From Choristoneura fumiferana (taxonomy: Eukaryota > Arthropoda > Insecta > Lepidoptera > Tortricidae): a stretch of DNA of 64,000 nt. A model generated the notes under the pieces. That model saw nothing but the letters and a program-made list of their open reading frames with translations, made no database searches and was not told the origin of the DNA. The stretch covers positions 7,366,496-7,430,495 of the forward strand of contig NC_133472.1 in the NCBI RefSeq assembly GCF_025370935.1. The letters are read 5' to 3'. This document shows positions 25,601 to 34,964 of the stretch, in pieces (within the stretch, counting starts at the first letter, position 1; each line of letters starts with the position of its first letter). The position numbers were made by a program, and so were the translations under genes.

Positions 25601-26220
25601 ACGATACGATAGCTTAATATGCCTTGTTACAAGGTGCCCTCAGAACTCTGTCCGCGTATCTGTCACAATATTTGAAATCGTAATAGGCAGATTTACTCAG
25701 CGTGTATTAATATAGCCGCGAGAGCATCATATAAAAGAAGGGCTAAGATTAAAATTAAAGATACCTACAAGTAGTCCCCGTAAAAAATGATATAGCGGTT
25801 TTTGCTAAATCTTATTATGGCTACTGTGCAGCCGCACGGAACTCTTCTTGTGCTTGACTTATTTTTGGCCAGTTTTTATCACCCATCTCTGTAAAATGTG
25901 GTTGAAAACAAAAAAGTACCTACTAGTTACAGGCAAGCCAACAAAACAATTGAAAATTTTAATTATTAATTAAAATAAAAAGTAAGAATCGTAATAAAAA
26001 TAAAGAGACTAACTTCACGCTCGTAGGTAAAGTTAAATACAAGTCAAATTAGCACTGTATTAAATAACTCTTGATTTTAGTATAATTCGCTTCGCTTGCT
26101 TTAACACACAAAAACCGTTAAATTAAAACAAAAATTAAATACATTTAAAGCGTAATAAAGAAAAAAAAACTTACCCAATACACACACCAAACTGGCCACT
26201 AAAAAGACAACGCGGTTCAT
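10627..26220 (-). CDS. CPAP3/obstructor-family chitin-binding protein, obst-A paralogue (7 exons, 240 aa)
   Basis: Spliced exons 26220-26175, 17149-17069, 14629-14516, 13460-13396, 12355-12217, 11732-11519 and 10690-10627 give 723 nt including the stop; all six introns are GT–AG and every phase fits. Residues 1–16 are a hydrophobic signal peptide. Three CBM14 domains follow, with cysteines at 21/34/40/50/66/74, 89/104/110/120/133/143 and 157/181/187/198/211/220, then a short lysine-rich tail (KEKSKLPKKA). Aromatic residues around cysteines 2–3 (DLYYKC, DKFVYC, QKFYIC) are as expected for chitin binding. Family knowledge: CPAP3 proteins are secreted into cuticle and organise chitin. It aligns without net gaps to the neighbouring obst-A gene from the signal-peptide junction to the third domain, so it is its tandem paralogue. 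I could not assign the subgroup (A2- or D-type are candidates). The start ATG is the only one that gives a signal peptide, in a good context (TCATCATG). Confidence 0.92.
11519..11732 (-). CDS. CPAP3 paralogue exon 6: chitin-binding domain 3
   Basis: Acceptor CCCCTAG, donor GTGAGT. Encodes the linker DVLDDG and five of the six cysteines of domain 3; the last cysteine codon is split TG|T with exon 7. Its length of 214 nt is identical to the matching obst-A exon. It is GC-rich compared with surrounding intron DNA. Confidence 0.93.
12217..12355 (-). CDS. CPAP3 paralogue exon 5: rest of chitin-binding domain 2
   Basis: Acceptor TTATTAG, donor GTAAGA. Encodes ACDKFVYCSDGVPNEHPCPP…DWKESVNRQCDHPTK. 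Exons 4+5 total 204 nt, equal to the single obst-A exon. The sixth cysteine sits one residue earlier than in obst-A. Confidence 0.9.
12415..12470. repeat. Dispersed repeat fragment (acttcaaaaaaggaggaggttctcaattcg)
   Basis: Recognisable lepidopteran repeat tail in intron 4 of the CPAP3 paralogue; the related string tgaagtcggttaaaaaa lies at 13151-13167. Confidence 0.45.
12912..13140 (+). mobile_element. 3' end of a LINE (reverse-transcriptase C-terminus)
   Basis: The frame 12972-13064 reads LPAPVFPDRYNLANFKSRMN… to a stop, a layout typical of the end of non-LTR reverse transcriptases, followed by a short 3' UTR. 5'-truncated; opposite in sense to the host gene. Confidence 0.6.
13396..13460 (-). 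CDS. CPAP3 paralogue exon 4: start of chitin-binding domain 2
   Basis: Acceptor TTTTCCAG, donor GTATTA (the weakest donor in the gene). Encodes QEPQPTKDCARQNGYFKHPD plus PQ and ends in phase 0, just before the second cysteine of domain 2. This splice site has no counterpart in obst-A. Confidence 0.88.
13941..14028 (+). mobile_element. SINE-like repeat fragment
   Basis: Block catcatcccagc…tacgtcccactgctgggc…cctcctctcagaatgagagggcttgggcc, also seen in the longer copy at 36440-36860. Confidence 0.6.
14089..14203 (+). mobile_element. LINE 3' UTR fragment
   Basis: Matches the 3' UTR of the LINE at 59572-60473 (acctcgttgagtttcttgcc…cttgttatagcctaaattgaataaa). Confidence 0.7.
14516..14629 (-). CDS. 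CPAP3 paralogue exon 3: second half of chitin-binding domain 1
   Basis: Acceptor TTGTGCAG, donor GTAAGT. Encodes KSETKLCPDGLVF… through cysteines 4–6 and the NVDCGDRKEL linker. Exons 2+3 total 195 nt, exactly the length of the single matching obst-A exon. Confidence 0.92.
15890..16250 (+). mobile_element. Diverged member of a four-copy ~450-bp repeat family
   Basis: Shares attttcacttggatt, cttggcctaagaagaagat and agcatatataagtcattttatg with the copies at 28205, 29785 and 58545. Confidence 0.45.
17069..17149 (-). CDS. CPAP3 paralogue exon 2: first half of chitin-binding domain 1
   Basis: Begins after a TTTCAG acceptor and ends at donor GTCAGT. Encodes QEFKCPEK… to the third cysteine (YYKCNK). 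The exon interrupts domain 1 in phase 1; obst-A has no intron here. Confidence 0.9.
17211..17450. mobile_element. TIR element with GGCGGTA ends plus shared downstream block
   Basis: 17211-17307 is an inverted repeat (GGCGGTA…ATTACGAAC…GTTCGTAATT…TACCGCC). The following block (catcacatttgcgagtaaaatt…ctgactgcgctcttggcagcgcc) recurs at 30456-30556. Confidence 0.6.
18001..18117 (+). mobile_element. RTE-type LINE 3' tail with (GATGAT)n
   Basis: The frame reads …EEAYVQQWTAVG, then tga tga tga. This is the characteristic end of a lepidopteran RTE-like reverse transcriptase. An in-frame stop upstream shows it is dead. Confidence 0.75.
18170..18460 (-). mobile_element. RTE-type LINE C-terminal fragment, minus strand
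   Basis: Minus frames read RNKVIDIARRIWELKF, then VLEWECVARR, stop, WWTGDITRISGHCWMEVA and VQQCTYS before (tga)n, the order expected of an RTE-like C-terminus. Points tail-to-tail at the preceding copy. Confidence 0.75.
18495..18600 (-). mobile_element. Third RTE-type LINE tail
   Basis: (ATC)n followed by ggacgtctacatac…ggcatggcctcc, the reverse of an RTE-type 3' tail. Confidence 0.55.
22036..22075 (+). mobile_element. SINE 3' tail
   Basis: attggtgtcaagtgtcccatgacatttatttatt, nearly identical to the end of the full SINE at 27630-27995. Confidence 0.6.
22771..22850. mobile_element. 80-bp palindromic MITE-like element
   Basis: TGTCCCCAAAATATTGTGGATGT is mirrored by acatccatacaatattttagggaca. 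Confidence 0.6.
24176..24344. mobile_element. Palindromic MITE, GGGTGACACTCTTT ends (family B, copy 1)
   Basis: Arms contain GGCCCGGATAATACCGACATG and cccatagaa around a short loop. The open frame 24166-24552 running through it is an artefact. A partial copy is at 30906-31015. Confidence 0.85.
24700..24880 (-). mobile_element. Helitron-like or related dispersed repeat fragment
   Basis: Reads cgtagaattcg…gggataaaatctaccct…accaaatttcatctaaatcggttcagc, phrases seen in Helitron-like lepidopteran repeats. Ends not defined. Confidence 0.35.
26175..26220 (-). CDS. CPAP3 paralogue exon 1: start codon and signal peptide
   Basis: Encodes MNRVVFLVASLVCVL plus the first base of a glycine codon (phase 1), followed by donor GTAAGT. 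It is a hydrophobic secretion signal. The intron after it is about 9.0 kb, the longest in this gene. No convincing TATA or initiator was found upstream, so the transcription start is not placed. Confidence 0.88.
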
Positions 26221-27629
26221 GATGACAGCAAAATTCAAAATTTAAAACAAAATAATAAAATATTTTTTATTTAGGTGCACGTGTGCCTCCCGCCAGAGGT
26301 TGCTATGCATTGCCAGACCCGACGTTCATTGTAATACCTGCGCTCGCCTCAGCATTCCAAAAATAAGGCTACGTGCAAATCACGTTTTACTTTTACTGTA
26401 AATGTGTAATCGCCTTTATGGACTTTTAACGGCATTTAATATTCTTCATTTAAAGTTCTTAATTAGTCGGGATGAAAGTACGAAATAAGTGTTTCTACAG
26501 TGACATCGTAAACTTGTTCTATTTTTTATGACCTTTACGTTTTATGGTGTCTTAAATATTTAAATTCCATTTTGGTTTATGTATGGAACTGGACTCGCGC
26601 ACTGAAGATTCCGTACCTACAAATTGAGAAGCGACAAAAAAATATCATTCTATTTCTAGAATTTCTACCTATTTTTAGCGAACACTGTCGGATTTTTATA
26701 CTTCTCTTGTGCTAGACAAATTTCATATTTCTATGGCTAAGTATTTATAGTTTAGTATAAATGTTTTAATACCTACCCACTGTTTTTGTCTGAAATAGAC
26801 TCTCGAAATTTTTCCAGAGGTTCGATGGTATAAACGTAGTAAGTTCAATAAACGATTAGTTTGACATCTATTTGTGTATGTGTGTGTTTGTTTGTAGCAT
26901 CATAATATGTTCCAAAGTTATGAGCCAATTGGAATTTGTTACAGAAATTTTATTTAGATGAGATGACAATGCAAGCGTATTCAGCAATACAAGTACTAGT
27001 AGTTAATCAGCAAAAAAACTTGAATTAAAAAAAATGTTTGTTAACCCTCCTTTGGACAGTCGGGTAGAAAGTAAAAACAACAATGATATATTAAATACCT
27101 AATGAACAAGCTTTCGAAGTCACAATGATCTCATAGATGTTACATAACAAATTAGCATATTTATTGTATATTAGAGTTCCGCACCGCAATTGGCAAAAAT
27201 AAAACGGTTATAGGATTGTTTTGTTGTCCCTCTGTCTATCTGTCTGTCGTCTGTCAAAATATTTTTTCCCTGGAACGCGTGGTGGTGTTAAACGGAAATT
27301 AATTTAAAATAAATAGGTACTCGTCTTTTGTTTGTCTAGTACAGAATACACAACTTTAAGTAAGAATGAGGGAGAGTGCTACTTTTTTATAAATTCCTTT
27401 CACTTTTAAACGAAAAAATGTAGGAAAATATCTACAATTTTTTATCAAAATTCAGACTCTTTTTTTATCATTTACCCCTGTTTTAGCTTGTTAACCAGCA
27501 GGAATTAGGTATTAAAAAAAATTAAACCTTTAATATTTTATAAATCGTGTATGCGTGTGTGTGTATAATTTTGTTTCATTTTGAAATAATACATAGCCAA
27601 GGTAATTTTTATCTCGATATTCATAAATA

Positions 27630-27995
27630 TAATGACGACCAGATGGCCAAGTGGTTGGAGATCCAGACTACGAAGCTGAGGTCCCGGGTGCGATTCCCGG
27701 CCGGGAAGTTTATTTATTTATTTTTATTTATTTATACAAAAATAAAATAATAGTTCACAATAAGAGTAGCTTAGGAAGCGAACTTAAACCGAGCACGGAA
27801 TAATACACGGAATTATGAATAATACGAATGTTTGCTCTCGGGTCTTGGATGTTTAATATGTAATTAAGTATGTATTTATCTATATAAGTATGTTTATCCT
27901 TTGCCTAATACCCATACCATAGTACAAGCTTTGCTTAGTTCGGGATAAGGTTATTGGTGTCAAGTGTCCCATGATATTTTTCTTTATTTTATAAT
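27630..27995 (+). mobile_element. tRNA-derived SINE, near full length
   Basis: The head at 27635-27708 has a pol III A-box-like TGGCCAAGTGGTTGG and a B-box-like GGTGCGATTCC inside a perfect T-arm stem (CCGGG/CCCGG). A (TTTA)n stretch and a body ending attggtgtcaagtgtcccatgatattt follow. The acceptor stem does not pair, so it is not a functional tRNA. The layout resembles the Metulj-type SINEs of butterflies (inference). Confidence 0.75.
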
Positions 27996-28204
27996 TAGAA
28001 GAGCAACACTCTTATTTAGCGAACGAGCTCAAAACAAGGTATTTTGAGGTTAGCAATAAAAATCACGGTGCATTTAACCATGTACCGTATTAATTGTCAG
28101 ACCATTTCATTGGGCCGTGATACTTCTTAATTCTGTCTTAATATTGCTATCTAATTTCCATTATCCTTTTTTACTCAAATTCATTATCCTTCGCCTAGTC
28201 CAAT

Positions 28205-28620
28205 AGTAGATTGAACACCAAGACCATAAAACGAACGGTTTAATGCTAGTGTTTTACACACTGCTTTTCACTTCTATTGCGAGGAAACGAAATAGCAACA
28301 ATGGAAACAATGTGTGCACTTACTATGTAGATATACCTTTTATTTTTCATGTATTACTATATAATTATATTTTATTAGTTTTATTGATTTATTTTGATTG
28401 ATTTTTTGTTTTATATAAATTAAAAATTATAAAAAAATATGTAGAAACTTTTTTTTAGTGGCTGTTGACACCCTGATTATCTTGGTCTAAGACGAAGATT
28501 TCACTGTATGCACTATAGCATAAAAAGTCATTTTATGTTGCCTAGATCCAGCATAAGCACGGACTTTACGAGCATGAGAAGTGAAAAGGTCATTTTGTGA
28601 AATCAAATCGAAAATCACAA
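28205..28620 (+). mobile_element. Four-copy ~450-bp repeat family, copy 2
   Basis: Starts near aatagtagattg, carries ctgcttttcacttctattgcgaggaaa, an AT-rich middle and ggtctaagacgaagat…cataaaaagtcattttatg. Very similar to 29785-30285. Confidence 0.7.
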
Positions 28621-28634
28621 TAGTTTTGGCCACT

Positions 28635-28925
28635 TTTTACCCGACTGCACAAAGGAGATATAGGCTTTTCGAGCGTATGTATGTATGTTATATTTCTTTG
28701 GCGTTATTTGTAACCTAAAAGGCTCAACAGATTCAAACATTTAAGGTATCATAAAATTAGTCCTAACCGTCAAGGTGACATATATAATAATAGTGTCTGT
28801 GGAAAAAATTGTTGGGGCCCATTAGGTCGGTACTGGGCTTTTTTGACCCTGTCACGATTTTGAAAGTGCCCCGTTTGTTTAACTTTAGGTTACTTAACAG
28901 AGTTCTAGACAGACTTTTTTTTGCT
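28635..28925 (+). mobile_element. CCCGACTGC-type repeat copy
   Basis: ttacccgactgcacaaagg…gagcgtatgtatgtatg…aacctaaaaggctcaacag…aggtatcataa, as at 34965. The right end carries an arm (taggttacttaacagagttctagac) of the palindrome at 35381-35520. Confidence 0.55.
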
Positions 28926-29784
28926 TTTTCTCTTTTAATTTTTTTGTATTTAAGGTAGTCGTTTTTTTTAACGCGTTTATATTGACTATTCTTTTAACTA
29001 AAAACATTCCGACCTCTTTGAACGTTATGCAAAATATAATCGAAATTTCTGAAATAACGAAAAGCTTTCTTATGTATATCGCAACCAGTCCGCCTTTTAT
29101 AGAAATAGTATTTATGTAATGGCAATTACAATTTTCAATAATATTCCTGACAGGTATATATCTTTGAATGTAACAGAATCTTTGAACTTTATTTACACCT
29201 ACTTCTTATGTTTTAATGTTTATTTGCAATGGGGTACAAGCGGTACAATATGGCTAATTACACTAAAAAATCTTAGATTATGCATAGTTCTGATAATAAT
29301 ACAATAATAATGGTACCATCGAGCTGACAGAATAAGGTAACTTAGTCATTGGGCTCGTTACAATAGTCTTAGGGTATATTTTTACCAAAGTTAGCTTCCA
29401 TGGTCAGATAATGTAACGTTATCGTTAAAACGTGTTTAAATTTTTTAAACTAGCTGTTTTTTGTCGGACTGTGTAAGTATGAGGGTAGAAAGTGATTATG
29501 GGTGCAATTGCGCGTTTACCAAAAAGCCTCTTGTATATTAAAATTTAAACTTTATCAGTTGCAGTGATATGCTAAAGGAATAAACCAGTCATATCGTTTT
29601 GGTATACGGAATGGGGCGGTGCCGATGGCCTTGCGCAGTGACTCGGTCTCATGGCATTGCGCTGAAAGTCAACCGGCTCAAGCGCAGCCTTAATGCCCAT
29701 GTGTGATGTCAATATATGGCTTTTGACATCATCCTTTATTCCTGGTACCTGTTTTGTAAACTACCGATTATTACGCCACATATT

Positions 29785-30285
29785 GCGGGTGGCTATTACA
29801 ACAAATAGTAGATTGTACAACAAGAGCATAAAACGAGTCATTTTACCTAAGACGTTCATATAGCCACCCGAACCGGTACGGCGATAGTGGATAGACACGT
29901 CGAGGGGAAAATGGGTTTAATGCTCGAGTTTTACACTCTGCTTTTCACTTAGATTGCGAGGAAATTAAATAGCAACAGTGGAAACAATAATTCACTTTCT
30001 ATGAACCTTTTATTTTTATGCATTATTATGAGAATTATATTTTTTTATTTTATTTATTTATTATGATTCATACGATTGATTTTTAGTTTTATATAAATTA
30101 AAATTTATTCAAAACATATGTAAAAACTTTTTTATTTGTGGCTGTTGACACCTGACCTTGGTCTTAAGTTGGTTTTAGATGAAGATTTTATTTTATGCAC
30201 TAGAGCATAAAAAGTCATTTTATGTCGCCTAGATACAACATAAACACGAACTTTACGAGCATGTGAAGTGAAAAATGTATTTATT
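29785..30285 (+). mobile_element. Four-copy ~450-bp repeat family, copy 3 (longest)
   Basis: Contains tagtagattgtacaacaagagcataaaacgag, acgttcatatagccacccga, cgtcgaggggaaaatgggtttaatgctcgag and the palindromic cataaaaagtcattttatg. Confidence 0.75.
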
Positions 30286-30455
30286 TTAATAAAGAGGCGA
30301 ACATGCAAGCCTTTAGAGGTACGTGAGGAGCCGGATCCTGGCTAATGGCCGAAATAAAAACCCAAATGATTAATTTACCAATTGTTGTTGTTAAATACCC
30401 TGGCCATCTTTAGATATGTGTGTATACTTTATATTTTGAACAATGTTCTATTTTA

Positions 30456-30556
30456 TGTTCGTAATTCTAGTACCGCCCGTACGACATGTTTTTCATCACA
30501 TTTGCGAGTAAAATTGCCGATACTGCTGACTGCGCTCTTGGCAGCGCCAGCTCCGC
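30456..30556 (+). mobile_element. Partial copy of the 17211 element
   Basis: tgttcgtaattctagtaccgcc…catcacatttgcgagtaaaatt…gcgctcttggcagcgccagctcc, parallel to 17286-17432 but lacking the left arm. Confidence 0.6.
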
Positions 30557-30630
30557 TGTCAAGAATCTATATTGTGATGTTTAACTTATGACAACCAAAA
30601 TCAATAAAAGGATTAGCAAAGAAATTTTTT

Positions 30631-30902
30631 AACAAAAAGTAAAACCGACTTCAAAAAATAACAAAAAATGGAACCGACTACAAAACCCTTAAAAAATATT
30701 TTTCTAGGTACGTACTAGCTCGAAGTCGGTGCCTCAGCGCGAGCCAGCAGGAGTGGGACAATAGTCGTCTACCTCTTTTACATACTATGGGTTTCATTCA
30801 ATCCCTCCGTAGTACGTACCTAGAAAAATATTTTTTTAGGGTTTTGTAGTCAGTTCCATTTTTTGTTATTTTTTTTATTTTATAAGTCGGTTTTACTTTT
30901 TT
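30631..30902. mobile_element. TIR element, AAAAGTAAAACCGACTT ends
   Basis: Left arm aaaagtaaaaccgact…aaaaaatggaac…aaatatttttctaggtacgtact is mirrored on the right (agtacgtacctagaaaaatatt…ttccattttttgttatt…agtcggttttactttt). Confidence 0.8.
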
Positions 30903-30905
30903 AAT

Positions 30906-31015
30906 CGACCCTGTTTTTGTGTACACGCCCATAGAAACTCATATCAGTTTCTATGAGCTTGTACCTACACGAAAAACAGGGTCGGTATTATCCGGGCCGG
31001 TAAAGAGTGTCACCC
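30906..31015. mobile_element. Family B MITE, copy 2, left end missing
   Basis: Matches the centre and right arm of 24176-24344, including ccgggccggtaaagagtgtcaccc. The outer left arm is absent; the sequence directly left belongs to the TIR element at 30631-30902. Confidence 0.8.
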
Positions 31016-31679
31016 GCAATGCCAATACGTTGTCAGAGGAAAGAACCAGCCCTATGGTCACCTATGAATCGAACATGTAACTTTAAAACTCAAACAATAT
31101 ATTTATGGAGCAGACCCGATCCATCAGCACGCCAGCCTTTCGGTATTGGTCATGATCAATTTCGTGCAACGGTCAAAAGAACCAACTCCGAACCTGTTTA
31201 CAACTACACAAGTTTAATTGTTTCACGCTTAAATGAGTTTTATAATAGGTAAGTTACAAAGCGTTGATATGCAACAGCAGATAAAGCCAGGTTAGGCAAC
31301 GTAAGTACTGGTAGGTTTTATTGCCAGCAATTAACGCCTATACTTTGTGTCCAAATTTCTCAAGTAAACAGTACTCGTAATAAATAAAAACTACCTACCC
31401 GTAATATATTTATAAGCACCTTTTTATTTACGAGAATTTGTAAATAAGTTTAACATAATTTATTTTATAGGTTATGTCAATAATACAGACATACCTACAT
31501 TTTACAAAAATATCGTTAAATGTAACATGCAAATAAAACAGCAAGTTAAAGAAGCTAAAGTCTACTACTTAGGCGAGCGGAATTCTATTCCACTTGTATT
31601 TATCCCAAATAAGATGACATCTATGAAAACGGAGCAGTGACATCTAGAATATTAGTTACTTACTACATTTTTAACCGCG

Positions 31680-31760
31680 GTGTCTTAGTAGTTGGACCTA
31701 TAGCCTCTCAAGCAGAGGATCGTGGGTTCCAATACGGGCTCTAAGTTTTTCGAAATTCTA
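31680..31760 (+). mobile_element. SINE fragment with pol III B-box-like motif
   Basis: tcttagtagttgg…tctcaagcagaggatcgtgggttccaatacgggct is like the SINE head at 42465. Confidence 0.5.
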
Positions 31761-31837
31761 CATTATAATATGACTGACTGCATTAGTTGAAAATACAAAC
31801 TGAGACATGGATGCACAAAAAAACCAGAAAAAGAGAC

Positions 31838-31925
31838 CAGCGCTGGGAATCCAACCCAGGTCCTCAGCATTCCGTGCTGCGTGCCATAACACTACCACTG
31901 GACAGGAGTACATACAGGAATTTGT
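31838..31925 (-). mobile_element. tRNA-like SINE head, minus strand
   Basis: The minus strand reads TGTCCAGTGGTAGTGTTATGG…GCTGAGGACCTGGGTTGGATTCCCAGCGCTGGTC: A- and B-box-like motifs, without a complete tRNA fold. Confidence 0.55.
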
Positions 31926-32787
31926 CCTAAGCACACGTATCTCAGGTTGCTTTTTTCTACTACGCATTAGTTGCATTAGTTGAAACGGACCACTTGTCCT
32001 GCTTCTCTTGTATTGTATAAATATGTAGATGATGTGAATCCCATCAACTAATATGACACGTCGATCGTCGCATGTTTTCTCCGCTTTTATGACGGCGCGT
32101 AGAACGTTTGATAAACTTGCGTTCACTTTGTAAAGTACCTACAGCAATAAAATAACCTATGTACATATTTTTAAACTTTAGCGACGAATGCTTGATACAA
32201 TGATTTGACTCTCGATATAGGTGAAATGTAGCTGTCATAACAATTTAGCAAAATTTATTGTAAATAACTTAAAAGTTATTGCGTGATAAATAATAAATGA
32301 CCTGCCTAGTCTTATACAACTACCCCATTTATTGCTTAAAACATTTTAAGTAAGTGTAACAGATTTTACAAAAAAGTAGATAATTGACTTACGTATTACA
32401 TTTAGTAACACCTCATGTTATCGTTTGTATGGTTGAAATACCTAATTGCTTGAAATCAAAAGGAGATACCGTTGTGGGGAGGGTTAGGGTAGGTAATTTT
32501 TAAAATTCATTAGTACCTGTGATTGTCATTTGATGAAGTGTACCTACTATGAGAATAAATACAATGTGCGAGAGAGATACAGAGTGCGAGAATACAATTT
32601 AGACGGAAAAAAGGTCTAAGTAGGTACATTATTGAAAAGGCATGAAATATTTTGAAGAGATTTATTATATCTTAAGCACTCAATTTTAGCTAAAACATTA
32701 TCATGGAACGTAGTTATGAGATTGAAGACAAGCCTAGACACTGCGTGACAATGCGCAACATAGTACATCAGTTGAGAAGATCTGCGC

Positions 32788-32915
32788 AGGGCTACTACGA
32801 AACTCGAAACTCGAAGTTCGTGTCGTGCAATCCCTCTCGCTCTCGTATTAAATAGTATAAGTGCCAGAGGGACCGCACGACACGAACTTCGAGTTTCGAG
32901 TTTCGTAGTAGCCCT
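32788..32915. mobile_element. Family C palindromic MITE, copy 1 (128 bp)
   Basis: AGGGCTACTACGAAACTCGA and the following CGAAGTTCGTGTCGTGC are mirrored at the right end around a short loop. Confidence 0.85.
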
Positions 32916-33339
32916 GCTGCTCTAATATATCGTTACAACAAGTTAGAAGTAAAATAGTAAGATGTAGGTAGGTATAATAAATAATAATTCGTTAAAGATT
33001 TAAAAAAAATTGAAAAAAAAACTCTTAGTGCCGTGGTTTCGGCTATTTAGTTTTAGTCACTCGGAGGATCATGAGCTTGAGCCCGGGCTGGTACAGTCGA
33101 ACCATTTTTCCTGACCCATCGTAAAACGTTCTCACAGTAAGTGTAATAAATTCCTTTACCAAGCAATGCGATGTCAAATCCACTGGGTTTTTCTACGAAA
33201 AGGTTCTACAGTGGGTCACGATTTAGTTGGTTCAAGTGTACTTCTGCTGTTGTCGAAATTTATGTGCGAATTAACTTTTTAAATACGTCTAGCTTTTAGG
33301 TAAGTGAAGGAAATCATTGAGAGAAACTTTCATAATCTG

Positions 33340-33570
33340 ACAAAGTAATGCAATGGTACGCGCGTGAAGTTTCCGATCCGTACTGAAGGGGTTACTACGA
33401 AAGAAAATCGAAGTTCGTATCGTACCGTCCCACCTGACGCTTATGTTATTTAATACGAGAGTGAGAGGGACGGTACGATACGAACTTCGATTTTCGAATT
33501 TCGTAGTAACCCCACAGGATTCACGTAGAAATTACCACCCAAGCCCTCATTCTGAAAAAAGGCGCCTAGC
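33340..33570 (-). mobile_element. SINE-like repeat interrupted by a MITE
   Basis: caatggtacgcgcgtgaagtttccgatccgtactg and …ttaccacccaagccctcattctgaaaaaaggcgcctagcc are adjoining parts of the repeat seen intact at 43049-43210. Family C copy 2 sits between them. Confidence 0.6.
33388..33513. mobile_element. Family C palindromic MITE, copy 2
   Basis: GGGGTTACTACGAAAGAAAATCG…cgaagttcgtatcgtaccgtccc and its inverse around cgcttatgttatttaatacgag. Confidence 0.85.
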
Positions 33571-33625
33571 CAGAGAGAGAGAGAAAGCGAATCATTTATT
33601 TACACATATTCGATACACATAAAAA

Positions 33626-33656
33626 TACATACATACATACATACATACATACATAC
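33626..33656 (+). repeat. (ACAT)n microsatellite
   Basis: About seven perfect tetranucleotide units. Confidence 0.9.
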
Positions 33657-33928
33657 GGATATGATGTACTCGTATACATACATACATAGACAGATGAGAT
33701 GATTCATCAAATGATATACTTATTCAGATGCTCTTTCTACATGCTATACCCATGTTTCTGTCACATTGTAATCTATATCGGCGTCTTGCTTTTTCGCGGA
33801 ACTTTGACAAACGTGCAGACCTTTACTGTCACTCACACACGAGTTCAATCGCGTACGCAACTTTCCTTTTCCTTATCACGCTCCATCTAGACGAAGCGAC
33901 AAATCAGTATGTCACAATGACGAGAACT

Positions 33929-34047
33929 GCCCCCTGTACCACAAAAGTTACAAGTGCTACAATGCTACAAAATTGTTAAGTTTCTCTTAGTAAAACGTAA
34001 CAATTTTGTAGAATTGTAGCACTTGTAACTTCTGTGGTACAGGGGGC
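33929..34047. mobile_element. 119-bp palindromic MITE, GCCCCCTGTACCAC ends
   Basis: GCCCCCTGTACCAC…GTTACAAGTGCTACAAT…TACAAAATTGTTA is inverted almost perfectly on the right. Confidence 0.85.
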
Positions 34048-34244
34048 TGGTCTAGCTTTGTATACCAAAAGCCCGGCGGTACTAGCATGCATCAAAAAGA
34101 TGGAGACCCGTCAAAACTGGACCATATATCAGCTAAATGGATTTCTACACAGATGCTTATGAGTGATTAGGTTCTTCAATAATTAACCCCTTACTCGTAA
34201 ATCACATTTATTTTTAATCTAATACCTATAAAGTATAAACGAGC

Positions 34245-34682
34245 AATTCTTGTATATATATAAATATGTTTTGGTGATCTCGAAAACGGCTGTAACGATT
34301 TCGATGAAATTTGGTATGTAGGGGTTTTATCTCTGGGAAAACGATTGTTACCGAGTTTTAGCCTGAACAAAGCTCGGTCTCCCAGGTACTTTACTGTAAT
34401 GCTTATGGTACTTTACTGTAAAGTAATTACATACATTCTATTTATTATGAAAAAAAAAATGGCTTTCTGCCAAGTTTCTTGCGACACAGTCTTCTTGGCA
34501 ATGATGGTTTTTCCGGAAGCGCTGGTAATAAAAAAAACATGTAAAAATTCCCTCTGCGCATTAACTTACGGAATACCTGTTTTTTTTTTCATTTTATATT
34601 ATATATTTTGGGTAAGTAGGTACGAGGCAAGAGCGCGCGATAACCGAATTCCACACGGGAGAAGCCGCGTGCAAAAGCTAGT
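34245..34682 (+). mobile_element. Helitron-like element, composite
   Basis: The right end gcgcgcgataaccgaattccacacgggagaagccgcgtgcaaaagctagt matches the copies at 37304 and 61121, with a short hairpin (CACxCGG…CCGxGTG) then CTAGT. The left part (cgaaaacggctgtaacgatttcgatgaaatttggtatgta) is a different but typical body, so boundaries are uncertain. Confidence 0.5.
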
Positions 34683-34964
34683 ATTGGAATAAAAGTAATC
34701 TATGGGTTTAGTCAGACAACCTGCTATCTACATACGCAGACACGCACACATTTATAATATTAGTAAGACAATTTCCTTCATTTTTCTTTCTCTTTCCGAT
34801 GGCTTAAAGTCAAAACCAACGCATGCTAGCACAGTTTTAGATTGCTTGCATAGCACACACGAGTCACGACTTTACCAATCGTGATTAATACTTTTATAGA
34901 ATTAGTATATTTTGATTACCTAACGATCGAAGTGACGGGATTTGGTAATTTGACTTCCTTTTTA

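Noticed and set aside
27635..27708. Possible tRNA gene
   Set aside because: It has A/B-box-like motifs and a T-arm, but the acceptor stem does not pair and it is fused to a SINE body.
31838..31912. Possible minus-strand tRNA
   Set aside because: Only promoter-like boxes are preserved; no cloverleaf can be drawn, so it fits a SINE head.
33388..33513. Possible microRNA precursor
   Set aside because: The hairpin is one of three dispersed copies with MITE structure, so a transposon is the simpler reading.
34345..34692. 115-aa open frame on the plus strand
   Set aside because: It overlaps a Helitron-like end (…cgcgtgcaaaagctagt) and low-complexity poly-A/T; no family resemblance.
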